Positions 1 through 5,296 of a stretch of DNA of 5,296 nt are shown here, one piece after another. Origin of the DNA: an uncultured Faecalibacterium sp. (GTDB lineage Bacteria > Bacillota > Clostridia > Oscillospirales > Ruminococcaceae). Location: positions 1 to 5,296 of the forward strand of contig CAKTBG010000040.1 of assembly GCA_934533135.1 (NCBI GenBank), in the 5' to 3' direction. The notes beneath the pieces were generated by a model that worked only from the letters and a program-made list of their open reading frames with translations, was not told the DNA's origin and ran no database searches. Positions within the stretch are counted from its first letter, which is position 1. The number at the start of each line of letters is the position of its first letter. The translations under genes and the position numbers were made by a program.

Positions 1-857
1 GCGGCTTCTTCCAGCGTGGATTTGAACGCCTCCACCAGATTGTGGGGCAGGCGGGAGACGAAGCCGACGGTGTCCACCAGCAGCACAGCCATGCCGCTGG
101 GCAGGACGAGCTTGCGGCTGGTGGGGTCGAGGGTCGCAAACAGCATATCGGCCTCGGCGACGCTGGGGCCGCAGAGGGCGTTCATCAGGCTGGATTTGCC
201 GACGTTGGTGTAGCCCACCAAGCTGACCACCGGCATCCCGGTTTTGGCGCGGGCCTTCCGGCTCTCACCGCGGCGTTTTTCCATCTCGGCCAGCTTTTCG
301 GCCAATGCGTCGATCCGGGCGTGGACATGGCGGCGGTCGAGCTCCAGCTTGGTCTCACCGGCACCGCGGCGGGCACCGCCGCCGCCGCCACCGCCGCCGC
401 CCTGACGACTCAGGCTTTCGCCCATGCCCTGCAGCCGGGGCAGACGATACCGCAGGAGAGCCAGCTCGGTCTGCAGCTTGCCCTCGTTGGTGACGGCGCG
501 GCTGCGGAAGATCTCGAGGATCAGCATGGTGCGGTCGATGACCTCCATGCCGCCCAGCGCGGTGGAGATGTTGCGGATCTGGCTGCCGGTCAGTTCGCCG
601 TCAAACACGGCGCACTCGGCACCCAGCGTCTCGGCGGCAAGGTGCGCTTCTTCCAGCTTGCCGCTGCCGAGGACGATGCCGGTCTCGGGCGTGCCGCGCT
701 TCTGGGTGATCTGCGCGACCGCCTCCATGTGGTTGGCCTCGCATAGGGCAGAAAGCTCGGCAAGGCTGCGTTCGCAATCCCAAAGCCCCTGATCGAGGGC
801 GAGTAAGATCACCTTCGTCGGGGGAGTTTCCACTAAAATGTCGTAAAGTTCGCTCAA
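1..857 (-). CDS. hflX: GTPase HflX (N-terminal 285 codons; 3' end beyond the window)
   Basis: HflX is a cytosolic ribosome-binding GTPase that splits stalled or hibernating 70S ribosomes (known for the family). The visible 285 residues hold the N-terminal HflX domain (about 1-150), with the typical VLGSGKLEE stretch near 62-70. Next comes the glycine-rich linker and GAGETKLELDRR motif (153-176), a charged helical linker (about 177-205), and the start of the G domain: Walker A GYTNVGKSS at 215-223, a switch I segment with FATLDPTTR at 240-248, and G3 DTVGF at 262-266. The G4 and G5 motifs lie beyond the left edge. The start is a TTG: there is no in-frame ATG before residue 44, an in-frame TAA sits 12 nt upstream of the TTG, and a GAAAGGA Shine-Dalgarno is 6 nt away. 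The gene begins 21 nt after the GNAT gene's stop with no promoter or terminator seen between, so co-transcription is likely. Odd: nine consecutive glycines where relatives have about three. Identity is secure. Confidence 0.96.
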   Translation of the reverse strand, partial: MSELYDILVETPPTKVILLALDQGLWDCERSLAELSALCEANHMEAVAQITQKRGTPETGIVLGSGKLEEAHLAAETLGAECAVFDGELTGSQIRNISTALGGMEVIDRTMLILEIFRSRAVTNEGKLQTELALLRYRLPRLQGMGESLSRQGGGGGGGGGARRGAGETKLELDRRHVHARIDALAEKLAEMEKRRGESRKARAKTGMPVVSLVGYTNVGKSSLMNALCGPSVAEADMLFATLDPTSRKLVLPSGMAVLLVDTVGFVSRLPHNLVEAFKSTLEEA

Positions 858-863
858 AGTAGA

Positions 864-870
864 TCCTTTC
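864..870 (-). promoter_or_regulatory. Ribosome binding site that fixes the TTG start of hflX
   Basis: Read on the minus strand this is GAAAGGA, followed by a 6-nt spacer and TTG AGC GAA. It is the only good Shine-Dalgarno near the 5' end of hflX. An in-frame TAA just upstream rules out a longer N-terminus, which makes the TTG the convincing start. Confidence 0.7.
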
Positions 871-878
871 TGAGAGGT

Positions 879-1475
879 TTATTTCAACTCTTCGTAGTGT
901 TCTCTTGTCAGTGCATAACATTTGCAGGAGACCGGTGTGCCGTCAAATTTATGATACTCGGCATCATGGTCGTAGACAAAACCGGCCTTGGTCATGACCT
1001 TTCCGCTGGCGGGGTTAGCAACAGCGTGGCTGCAGGCCAGCCAGTCGGAGTCTGTATTCCTGAACCAGAAGTCCAGTACGGCTTTCAGGGCCTCGGTGGT
1101 AAAACCCTTGTTCCACCATGCCTTGCCGATGCAGTAGCCGACTTCCCATACTCCGTTGCTGTGGTCGAAGCCCGGCCACGGATCACGGACAGACTCAGCA
1201 GAGCTGGAACGAAAGACACCGAGGGAACCGAACACTTCTCCGGTGGCTTTTTCCACGATGCCCCACTGGTAATAATCGCCGTTCGGGTAGAGGGTCGCCC
1301 ATGCAGCCAGCAGCTCGTGCGTTTCGGCCTCGTTCTTGTGGGGCTCCCAGCGGAGAAAGCGGGTCACATCCGGGTCGTTGGCCCAGTTGCGGTACATCAT
1401 CGGGGCATCCTCCGGGGTGAGGCGGCGCAAAAGCAGCCGCGGCGTTTCGATCTCCTGTGTTCCAGCATGGCGCAT
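879..1475 (-). CDS. GNAT-family N-acetyltransferase, RimJ/RimL type
   Basis: This is a 198-residue acetyl-CoA-dependent acetyltransferase, probably cytosolic; no signal peptide or membrane segment is visible. The N-terminus ETPRLLLRRLTPEDA (residues 10-24) is the hallmark of the Acetyltransf_3 (RimJ/RimL) branch. The core strand and acetyl-CoA-binding region are WEVGYCIGKAWWNKGFTTEAL (about 110-130), and NPASGKVMTKAGF (about 154-166) is the usual C-terminal GNAT motif. Length is normal for the family. I chose the ATG at 1475, not the in-frame ATG at 1538. It has an AGGAG/GAGAGG Shine-Dalgarno directly upstream, homology begins there, and the longer form would run through the promoter. Its own promoter lies at 1510-1538, and hflX follows 21 nt downstream. 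The substrate cannot be read from sequence: relatives acetylate ribosomal protein N-termini, but many act on antibiotics, polyamines or other small molecules. Confidence 0.9.
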   Translation of the reverse strand: MRHAGTQEIETPRLLLRRLTPEDAPMMYRNWANDPDVTRFLRWEPHKNEAETHELLAAWATLYPNGDYYQWGIVEKATGEVFGSLGVFRSSSAESVRDPWPGFDHSNGVWEVGYCIGKAWWNKGFTTEALKAVLDFWFRNTDSDWLACSHAVANPASGKVMTKAGFVYDHDAEYHKFDGTPVSCKCYALTREHYEELK

Positions 1476-1509
1476 GGTTTCCTCTCTCCTTACATTGTAA
1501 AGTACGCCT

Positions 1510-1538
1510 AGAATAGCACAAATTTGCCCCGGACGCAA
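1510..1538 (-). promoter_or_regulatory. Putative sigma-A promoter for the GNAT-hflX transcript
   Basis: On the minus strand, TTGCGT (1533-1538) is separated by 17 nt from TATTCT (1510-1515). A TGC directly before the -10 (1516-1518) makes an extended -10. The -35 is weak (3 of 6) and the -10 matches 4 of 6, so the call rests mainly on the spacing, the extended -10, and its place 35 nt upstream of the GNAT start. Confidence 0.5.
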
Positions 1539-1589
1539 GGAAAAGCGGCCAGCGGCCAGAGAAAATGCTTGACAAGGACGGAAACTTCA

Positions 1590-1775
1590 TTAAACTGAAG
1601 ATGACGGTGTGTTTTCATGAAAATCGAAGCAGCCTGCCTTTATTTTTGCCATGAGCTCGGCTTTGACCTCTTCCCATGGACGGGTTCTGCCGGCAGCTAC
1701 ATCGTCTAGGCCTTTCTGGATTTCAGCATACAATTCGTTGCGAGCAATTTCTTCGGGTGTTAAGTTGGAATTCAT
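1590..1775 (-). CDS. Small antitoxin-like protein, 61 aa, no partner toxin seen
   Basis: The product is 61 residues, charged and predicted soluble, with no membrane segment. Residues about 14-44 (from ELYAEIQKGLDDVAAGR to WEEVKAELMAKI) resemble the C-terminal toxin-neutralising helix of Phd/YefM- or RelB-like antitoxins. Those often read 'L..EI..GL.D...GR....EEV..EL..K'. The N-terminal DNA-binding part expected of a full antitoxin is very short here, so this may be a stand-alone fragment or a different small regulator. It has its own promoter (1812-1840) and a GAGGT Shine-Dalgarno about 7 nt before the ATG. No toxin gene lies next to it: downstream is the GNAT promoter, and upstream is the divergent yitJ. 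A hand count gives about 46% GC, clearly lower than the flanking yitJ, which hints at a different origin. The coding call is fairly good; the functional call is weak. Confidence 0.6.
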   Translation of the reverse strand: MNSNLTPEEIARNELYAEIQKGLDDVAAGRTRPWEEVKAELMAKIKAGCFDFHENTPSSSV

Positions 1776-1786
1776 AGCGATACCTC

Positions 1787-1804
1787 ACAATTTTTTGTAA
1801 TTGT
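1787..1804. repeat. Short inverted repeat ACAATT-N6-AATTGT in the divergent intergenic region
   Basis: The arms at 1787-1792 and 1799-1804 are perfect 6-bp inverted repeats around TTTTGT. The element lies just downstream of the leftward -10 and upstream of the small gene's Shine-Dalgarno. It could be an operator, or a hairpin at the very 5' end of that mRNA. The region is AT-rich, so a chance match is quite possible. Confidence 0.35.
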
Positions 1805-1811
1805 TGATAAC

Positions 1812-1840
1812 ATCATATCGTATTTTAAGGGATAAATCAA
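1812..1840 (-). promoter_or_regulatory. Sigma-A promoter of the small antitoxin-like gene
   Basis: On the minus strand TTGATT (1835-1840, 4 of 6) is followed by exactly 17 nt and TATGAT (1812-1817, 5 of 6). Transcription would start near 1805, giving a leader of about 30 nt to the ATG at 1775. The promoter occupies the 85-nt gap shared with the divergent yitJ gene and overlaps the region just upstream of the yitJ Shine-Dalgarno. Confidence 0.65.
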
Positions 1841-1860
1841 GAGACAAAGGAGCCTCCAAC

Positions 1861-3648
1861 ATGATCGACATCCGGAAACATCTCGAAAGCAAGCCGCTGC
1901 TGTTTGACGGCGGCATGGGTACCTATTATAAGGCGAAGCCCGGGCAGGAGTGCGAGCAGGCCAACCGCACCGACCCGGCGGGGGTGCAGGCCGTCCACCG
2001 GGAATATCTGGCTGCGGGTGCGGATGCCCTCAAGACCAACACCTTCGGCCTGCCGCGGATGGCGGCGGCAGGGCTTTCCGGCTGGGAAGAGCTGGCCGAA
2101 GCAGGGTGGGAGCTGGCAGAACAGGCGGCGCAGGAGCGCGGTGCGGCGGTGTTTGCCGACCTCGGCCCGGCACCGGACACCGAGGCACTGTCGGCCGGAG
2201 AGGTGTACATCGCCGTTGCAAAGGCATTTCTTGCACGAGGGGCAAAGAATTTTCTGTTCGAGACGCTGAGCTCCGACGCGGGCGTTCTGGATGCGGTGTC
2301 GTATCTCAAAAAATGTGTTCCCGATGCCTTTGTGATCGTCTCGTTCGCGGTGCTGCCGGACGGCTACACCCGCGAGGGTCTGTTCTGCAGAGATCTTGCC
2401 CGGCAGATGGCCGAGAGCGGGCTGGTGGATGCCGTGGGTCTGAACTGCGTGTCGGCACCGGGTGCCATGCGGCCGCTGGCCCGGCAGCTGATGCACATCG
2501 GCCTGCCGCTGTCGGTCATGCCGAACGCAGGGTACCCGGTGGTGGCACGGACGCAGGTGAAATATCAGGGCAAGCCGGAATACTTCGCCCGGGAACAGGC
2601 AAAACTGGCGGCAGAGGGGGTCAAGATCCTCGGCGGCTGCTGCGGCACGACGCCGACCCACATTGCGGCACTGCGGGCGGAGCTGGACGCCCTGCCCGCG
2701 CAGACGGCTGTGGAACCGGCTCCGCTCTCCACACCGGAGAAGCCGGATGTGGAAAAAGACGACGCTTTCCTGCGGAAACTGAACGCGGGGGAAAAGGTCA
2801 TCGCCATCGAGCTGGATTCGCCCAAAGACGCCGACCTGACCCGGTATCTGGACGGAGCCAAGCGGCTGCAGGCGGCGGGTGCCGACCTGCTGACCATCGC
2901 GGACTGCCCCATTGCCCGGGCACGGATGGATTCGTCGCTGGTCGCCTGCCGGGTACACCGGGAGCTGGGGCTTTGCACCCTGCCCCACATGACCTGCCGG
3001 GATCGCAACCTGAACGCGACCAAGGCGTTGCTGCTGGGGCTGTACGCGGAGGGCGTGCGGGAAGTGCTGGCCATCACCGGCGACCCCATCCCGACCGCCG
3101 AACGCGACGAGGTGAAAAATGTCTACCAGTTCAACTCCCGCAAGCTGGCGCAGTACATCGTCTCGCTGGCGGGCGAAGGCCGGGAGATGCCCTCGCCCAT
3201 GACGGTGTTTGGTGCCTTGAACCTGAACGCCCGGAATTTTGACGTGGAGCTGCGCCGGGCGGTGGAAAAGGTGGAAAACGGGATGTCCGGCTTCCTGACC
3301 CAGCCGGTGCTGTCGGAGCAGGCGGTGGAAAACCTGCGCCGCGCCCGGGAGGTGCTGGGCGGCCGTGCGAAAATTCTGGCCGGTATCATGCCGGTGGTCA
3401 GCCAGCGGAACGCCATCTTCATGGAGAACGAAGTCAACGGCATCCATGTGGAGGAAGCGATCATCCGCCGCTTTGCGGGGCTGGATCGGGAGCAGGGCGA
3501 GGCTCTGGGGCTGGAACTCTCGCTGCAGATGGCGGCGGCGGCTCTGCCCTATGCCGACGGATTCTATCTGATGACGCCCTTCAACCGGGTGGCGTTGATG
3601 GAGCGGCTGATCGCACGGCTGAAAACGGAGCTTTTGAAAGAAATCTGA
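1861..3648 (+). CDS. yitJ: Bifunctional homocysteine S-methyltransferase / 5,10-methylenetetrahydrofolate reductase
   Basis: This 595-residue cytosolic fusion links folate and methionine metabolism; B. subtilis YitJ is the named relative, of similar length. Residues 1-275 form the zinc-dependent homocysteine S-methyltransferase domain: LLFDGGMGT at 13-21, and zinc-ligand cysteines C196 (GLNCVS) and C260/C261 (GGCCGTTP). A proline-rich linker spans about 280-302. Residues about 305-592 form the FAD-dependent MTHFR domain: IELD with the catalytic-type Glu at 317, PHMTCRDRN at 375-383, ITGDP with Asp 408, FLTQPV with Gln 481, and GIMPVVS at 508-514. These correspond to the known active-site Glu, Asp and Gln of MetF. 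There is no cobalamin domain. I chose the ATG at 1861 because AAAGGAG (1846-1852) sits 8 nt before it and similarity starts at once; an in-frame TTG at 1801 is not supported. I could not find a convincing rightward promoter. No S-box is present, unlike B. subtilis yitJ. No terminator follows before the valS promoter. Confidence 0.96.
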   Translation: MIDIRKHLESKPLLFDGGMGTYYKAKPGQECEQANRTDPAGVQAVHREYLAAGADALKTNTFGLPRMAAAGLSGWEELAEAGWELAEQAAQERGAAVFADLGPAPDTEALSAGEVYIAVAKAFLARGAKNFLFETLSSDAGVLDAVSYLKKCVPDAFVIVSFAVLPDGYTREGLFCRDLARQMAESGLVDAVGLNCVSAPGAMRPLARQLMHIGLPLSVMPNAGYPVVARTQVKYQGKPEYFAREQAKLAAEGVKILGGCCGTTPTHIAALRAELDALPAQTAVEPAPLSTPEKPDVEKDDAFLRKLNAGEKVIAIELDSPKDADLTRYLDGAKRLQAAGADLLTIADCPIARARMDSSLVACRVHRELGLCTLPHMTCRDRNLNATKALLLGLYAEGVREVLAITGDPIPTAERDEVKNVYQFNSRKLAQYIVSLAGEGREMPSPMTVFGALNLNARNFDVELRRAVEKVENGMSGFLTQPVLSEQAVENLRRAREVLGGRAKILAGIMPVVSQRNAIFMENEVNGIHVEEAIIRRFAGLDREQGEALGLELSLQMAAAALPYADGFYLMTPFNRVALMERLIARLKTELLKEI

Positions 3649-3657
3649 GCCAAAAGA

Positions 3658-3686
3658 TTGACAAATCGCCCCAAAACCGTTATATT
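3658..3686 (+). promoter_or_regulatory. Strong sigma-A promoter of valS
   Basis: TTGACA (3658-3663, perfect) is followed by exactly 17 nt and TATATT (3681-3686, 5 of 6). Transcription should begin around 3693-3694, at the 5' end of the T-box leader. The -35 starts only 9 nt after the yitJ stop codon. Confidence 0.9.
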
Positions 3687-3783
3687 CTTTTTGATAAATG
3701 CAGTGAGAAAGAGTGTGCGCCCTGCGGTCTTTGGCAGAGAGCCGGGAGAAGGTGAAAGCCCGGCAAGGTTCCGCTGGCGCACT

Positions 3784-3786
3784 GTC
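3784..3786 (+). promoter_or_regulatory. T-box specifier codon GUC (valine)
   Basis: The triplet lies in the 3' strand of the internal loop between helix GTGCGCC/GGCGCAC and helix GAAAG/CTTTT of stem I, the standard position of the specifier. Neighbouring registers of the loop would give other amino acids; GUC is chosen because it fits both the loop geometry and valS downstream. Confidence 0.8.
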
Positions 3787-3887
3787 GCTTTTGAGCAGAG
3801 ACGGTGAAACCAGTAGTCGTCTCCGGTTCTGCCCCACGTTATCGGGGCATCAAGGGGCGTGGTGCCGGGCGTTGACCCGCACTGCGC

Positions 3888-3929
3888 AATTTGGGTGGTA
3901 CCGCGGTATGTAAATGTTACAGCCGTCCC
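3888..3929 (+). promoter_or_regulatory. T-box sequence and antiterminator
   Basis: AATTTGGGTGGTACCGCGG (3888-3906) is the canonical T-box. The bulge UGGUACC (3896-3902) is flanked by GGG (3893-3895) and GCGG (3903-3906). These can pair with CCGTCCC (3923-3929), which is also the 5' arm of the terminator, so the two structures exclude each other. UGGU in the bulge complements an ACCA acceptor end, consistent with the A discriminator base of tRNA-Val. Confidence 0.93.
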
Positions 3930-3957
3930 ATGGAAGAATCCGTGGGGCGGCTTTTTT
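3921..3957 (+). terminator. Intrinsic terminator (T-box attenuator) before valS
   Basis: A 13-bp stem pairs 3921-3933 with 3940-3952 (GC-rich, including two G-U pairs) around the 6-nt loop AAGAAT. A run of six T (3952-3957) follows. Its 5' arm is shared with the antiterminator. It ends 32 nt before the valS start codon and is also the first terminator met by transcripts coming from yitJ. Confidence 0.95.
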
Positions 3958-3989
3958 GCACCCCACGCGCCACAATTTGGGAGGTTACA

Positions 3990-5296
3990 ATGAAAGAACT
4001 CGCAAAACAGTACGATCCCAGTCAGGTGGAAGATCGGATCTACCAGTTCTGGCTGGACGGCGGCTATTTCCACACGAAGGCCGACCCGGACAAGAAGCCC
4101 TACACCATCGTGATGCCGCCGCCGAACGTCACCGGCCAGCTGCACATGGGTCATGCACTGGACAACACCATGCAGGACGTCCTGATCCGCACCAAGCGGA
4201 TGCAGGGCTATGCCGCACTGTGGGTGCCCGGCACCGACCACGCCTCCATTGCGACCGAGGCCAAGGTCGTCGAGGCCATGCGCGCCGAGGGTCTGACCAA
4301 GGAGATGGTCGGCCGCGACGGGTTCCTCGAGCGGGCGTGGGATTGGAAGACCAAGTACGGCAACCGCATCGTCAGCCAGCTGAAAAAGCTCGGCACCAGC
4401 TGCGATTGGGAGCGTGAGCGGTTCACCATGGACGAAGGCTGCTCCGACGCAGTGAAGGAAGTCTTTGTCCGCCTGTACGACAAGGGGCTGATCTACCGCG
4501 GCAACCGGATGGTCAACTGGTGCCCCCACTGCAACACCTCCATCTCGGACGCCGAGGTCGAGTACGAGGAAAAGGACGGCAATTTCTGGCACCTGCTCTA
4601 CCCGGTCAAGGAGACCGGCGAGATGCTGGAGCTGGCCACCACCCGCCCCGAGACCATGCTGGGCGATACCGCTGTGGCCATCAACGGCGAGGATCCCCGC
4701 TATGCCCATCTGCACGGCTGCCATGTCATCCTGCCGCTGGTCAATAAGGAGATCCCCATCGTCTGCGACGAACACGCCGATATGACCAAGGGCACCGGCG
4801 TGGTCAAGATCACCCCGGCACACGACCCCAACGACTTTGAGGTGGGGCTGCGCCATGATCTGCCCATCGTCCGGGTCTTTACCTACGACGGCCGCATGAC
4901 CGGCGCCGCAGACAAGGCAGCGGCCGACGCGCTGTTTGCCGCAGGCAAGAACACCGTCAACGAGCCGGAAGTCATGGACTGCGGCAAGTACGCCGGGATG
5001 ACCACCCTCGAGGCACGCAAGGCCATCCTCGCCGATCTGGAAGCAGGCGGGTTCCTGAAGGAGATCGAGCCGCTCAAGCACGAGGTCGGCACCTGCTACC
5101 GCTGCCACTCCACCATCGAGCCGATGGTCTCCAAGCAGTGGTTCGTCAAGATGGAGCCGCTGGCAGAACCTGCCATCGAGAGCGTGGAGAAGGGCGACAT
5201 CAAGTTCATCCCGGAGCGGTTCACCAAGAACTATATGAACTGGATGAAGAACACCCGCGACTGGTGCATCAGCCGCCAGCTGTGGTGGGGCCACCA
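3990..5296 (+). CDS. valS: Valine--tRNA ligase (N-terminal 435 codons; 3' end beyond the window)
   Basis: Valyl-tRNA synthetase is a class I enzyme that charges tRNA-Val with valine in the cytosol. Visible in order: the N-terminal [14 protein letters not shown] block (8-21), [15 protein letters not shown] with the HIGH-type signature HMGH at 52-55, and [13 protein letters not shown] (78-90). Next is a zinc-type CPHC (178-181) paired with CYRC (369-372). The CP1 editing domain has [14 protein letters not shown] (217-230) and [19 protein letters not shown] (268-286), where the conserved Asp of the HDPND block hydrolyses mis-charged tRNA in relatives. The visible part ends in [13 protein letters not shown], which leads back to the catalytic core. 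KMSKS and the anticodon-binding domain lie past the right edge; full-length relatives have roughly 880-950 residues. The ATG at 3990 has GGGAGG (3979-3984) 5 nt upstream. Expression is controlled by the T-box leader. Confidence 0.97.
   Translation, partial: MKELAKQYDPSQVEDRIYQFWLDGGYFHTKADPDKKPYTIVMPPPNVTGQLHMGHALDNTMQDVLIRTKRMQGYAALWVPGTDHASIATEAKVVEAMRAEGLTKEMVGRDGFLERAWDWKTKYGNRIVSQLKKLGTSCDWERERFTMDEGCSDAVKEVFVRLYDKGLIYRGNRMVNWCPHCNTSISDAEVEYEEKDGNFWHLLYPVKETGEMLELATTRPETMLGDTAVAINGEDPRYAHLHGCHVILPLVNKEIPIVCDEHADMTKGTGVVKITPAHDPNDFEVGLRHDLPIVRVFTYDGRMTGAADKAAADALFAAGKNTVNEPEVMDCGKYAGMTTLEARKAILADLEAGGFLKEIEPLKHEVGTCYRCHSTIEPMVSKQWFVKMEPLAEPAIESVEKGDIKFIPERFTKNYMNWMKNTRDWCISRQLWWGH

Larger units (their letters stand above)
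3693..3957 (+). ncRNA. T-box riboswitch (tRNA-Val sensing) in the valS leader
   Basis: This cis-acting leader binds uncharged tRNA-Val and then lets transcription continue into valS (known mechanism). Stem I: K-turn region GCAGTGA/TTGAGC at its base, helix 3707-3711 with 3788-3792, specifier loop, helix GTGCGCC (3715-3721) with GGCGCAC (3776-3782), GCGG/CCGC (3724-3727 with 3771-3774), and an AGAGAG plus GGTGAA distal part closed by GCCGGG/CCCGGC (3741-3746 with 3759-3764). The specifier triplet is GTC at 3784-3786, a valine codon matching the downstream gene. Stem II: GAGACG/CGTCTC (3798-3803 with 3818-3823), with AGTAG in the S-turn region. Stem IIA/B pseudoknot: GCCCC/GGGGC hairpin (3831-3848), whose loop side pairs as CCACG with CGTGG (3858-3862). 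Stem III: 3862-3882. Then come the T-box and terminator. Every canonical element is present. Confidence 0.95.

Noticed and set aside
42..746. 234-codon plus-strand frame opposite hflX
   Set aside because: Low-complexity Ala/Gly-rich reading of the opposite strand of hflX, with no start context; hflX motifs account for the DNA.
1541..1560. GGCC-GCT-GGCC hairpin followed by GCTTTTCC (minus strand) as a terminator for the small gene
   Set aside because: Only a 4-bp stem with a 3-nt loop and four T's; too weak to call, and it overlaps the approach to the GNAT promoter.
1569..1597. Rightward TTGACA at 1569-1574 as a promoter
   Set aside because: No -10 box at 16-18 nt spacing; it lies at the 3' end of the leftward small gene with no rightward gene nearby.
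1801..1860. In-frame TTG at 1801 as a longer start for yitJ
   Set aside because: It has no Shine-Dalgarno, the added 20 residues do not look like the family, and the ATG at 1861 has AAAGGAG at the right distance.
1950..3242. 430-codon plus-strand frame inside yitJ
   Set aside because: An alternate frame of a GC-rich gene, very rich in Gly/Arg, with no independent start site.
1837..3837. 666-codon open frame on the minus strand opposite yitJ
   Set aside because: It is a GC-rich antisense shadow: the protein is rich in His, Arg, Gln and Pro with no domain, has no ribosome site, and runs through the valS promoter and leader. The plus-strand yitJ motifs explain the region.
3914..4417. 167-codon plus-strand frame starting inside the T-box leader and overlapping valS
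   Set aside because: The ATG lies within the antiterminator region with no ribosome site, and the frame is an out-of-phase reading of valS.
3564..5294. 576-codon open frame on the minus strand opposite valS and the T-box
   Set aside because: It crosses the T-box terminator and valS in reverse and shows no recognisable motif, whereas valS has clear catalytic and editing signatures.

Overview
The window reads as a chromosomal housekeeping segment from a fairly GC-rich, low-oxygen-type Firmicute. A Faecalibacterium/Oscillospiraceae-like Clostridia member is my best guess, inferred from the GC-rich third positions, strong Shine-Dalgarno sites, a T-box leader in front of valS and a YitJ-type fused methionine/folate enzyme. 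I did not and could not check the species.

Layout. Positions 1-1840 are read leftward: a 61-codon antitoxin-like orphan (1590-1775) with its own good promoter, then a RimJ/RimL-type GNAT acetyltransferase (879-1475) with its own promoter, then, 21 nt further on, the GTPase gene hflX. HflX starts at a TTG at 857 and runs off the left edge. Positions 1861-5296 are read rightward: a fused homocysteine S-methyltransferase/methylenetetrahydrofolate reductase (yitJ type, 1861-3648). It is followed almost immediately by a consensus sigma-A promoter, a complete T-box riboswitch with a GUC (valine) specifier, an intrinsic attenuator, and valS, which runs off the right edge with 435 codons visible.

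How the parts work together. The T-box leader senses uncharged tRNA-Val and controls valS. YitJ feeds one-carbon units from methylene-THF into methionine. Its gene has no terminator of its own before the valS promoter, so the T-box attenuator is the first terminator its transcripts meet. The leftward GNAT-hflX pair is probably one transcript; both families are associated with ribosomes or proteins of translation, but a functional link is only inference.

I found no mobile element, CRISPR array, tRNA, rRNA or clearly new system. The features most worth a second look are the nine-glycine tract in the HflX linker, the lack of an S-box upstream of yitJ, the missing terminator between yitJ and valS, and the AT-richer orphan antitoxin-like gene with an inverted repeat at its promoter.
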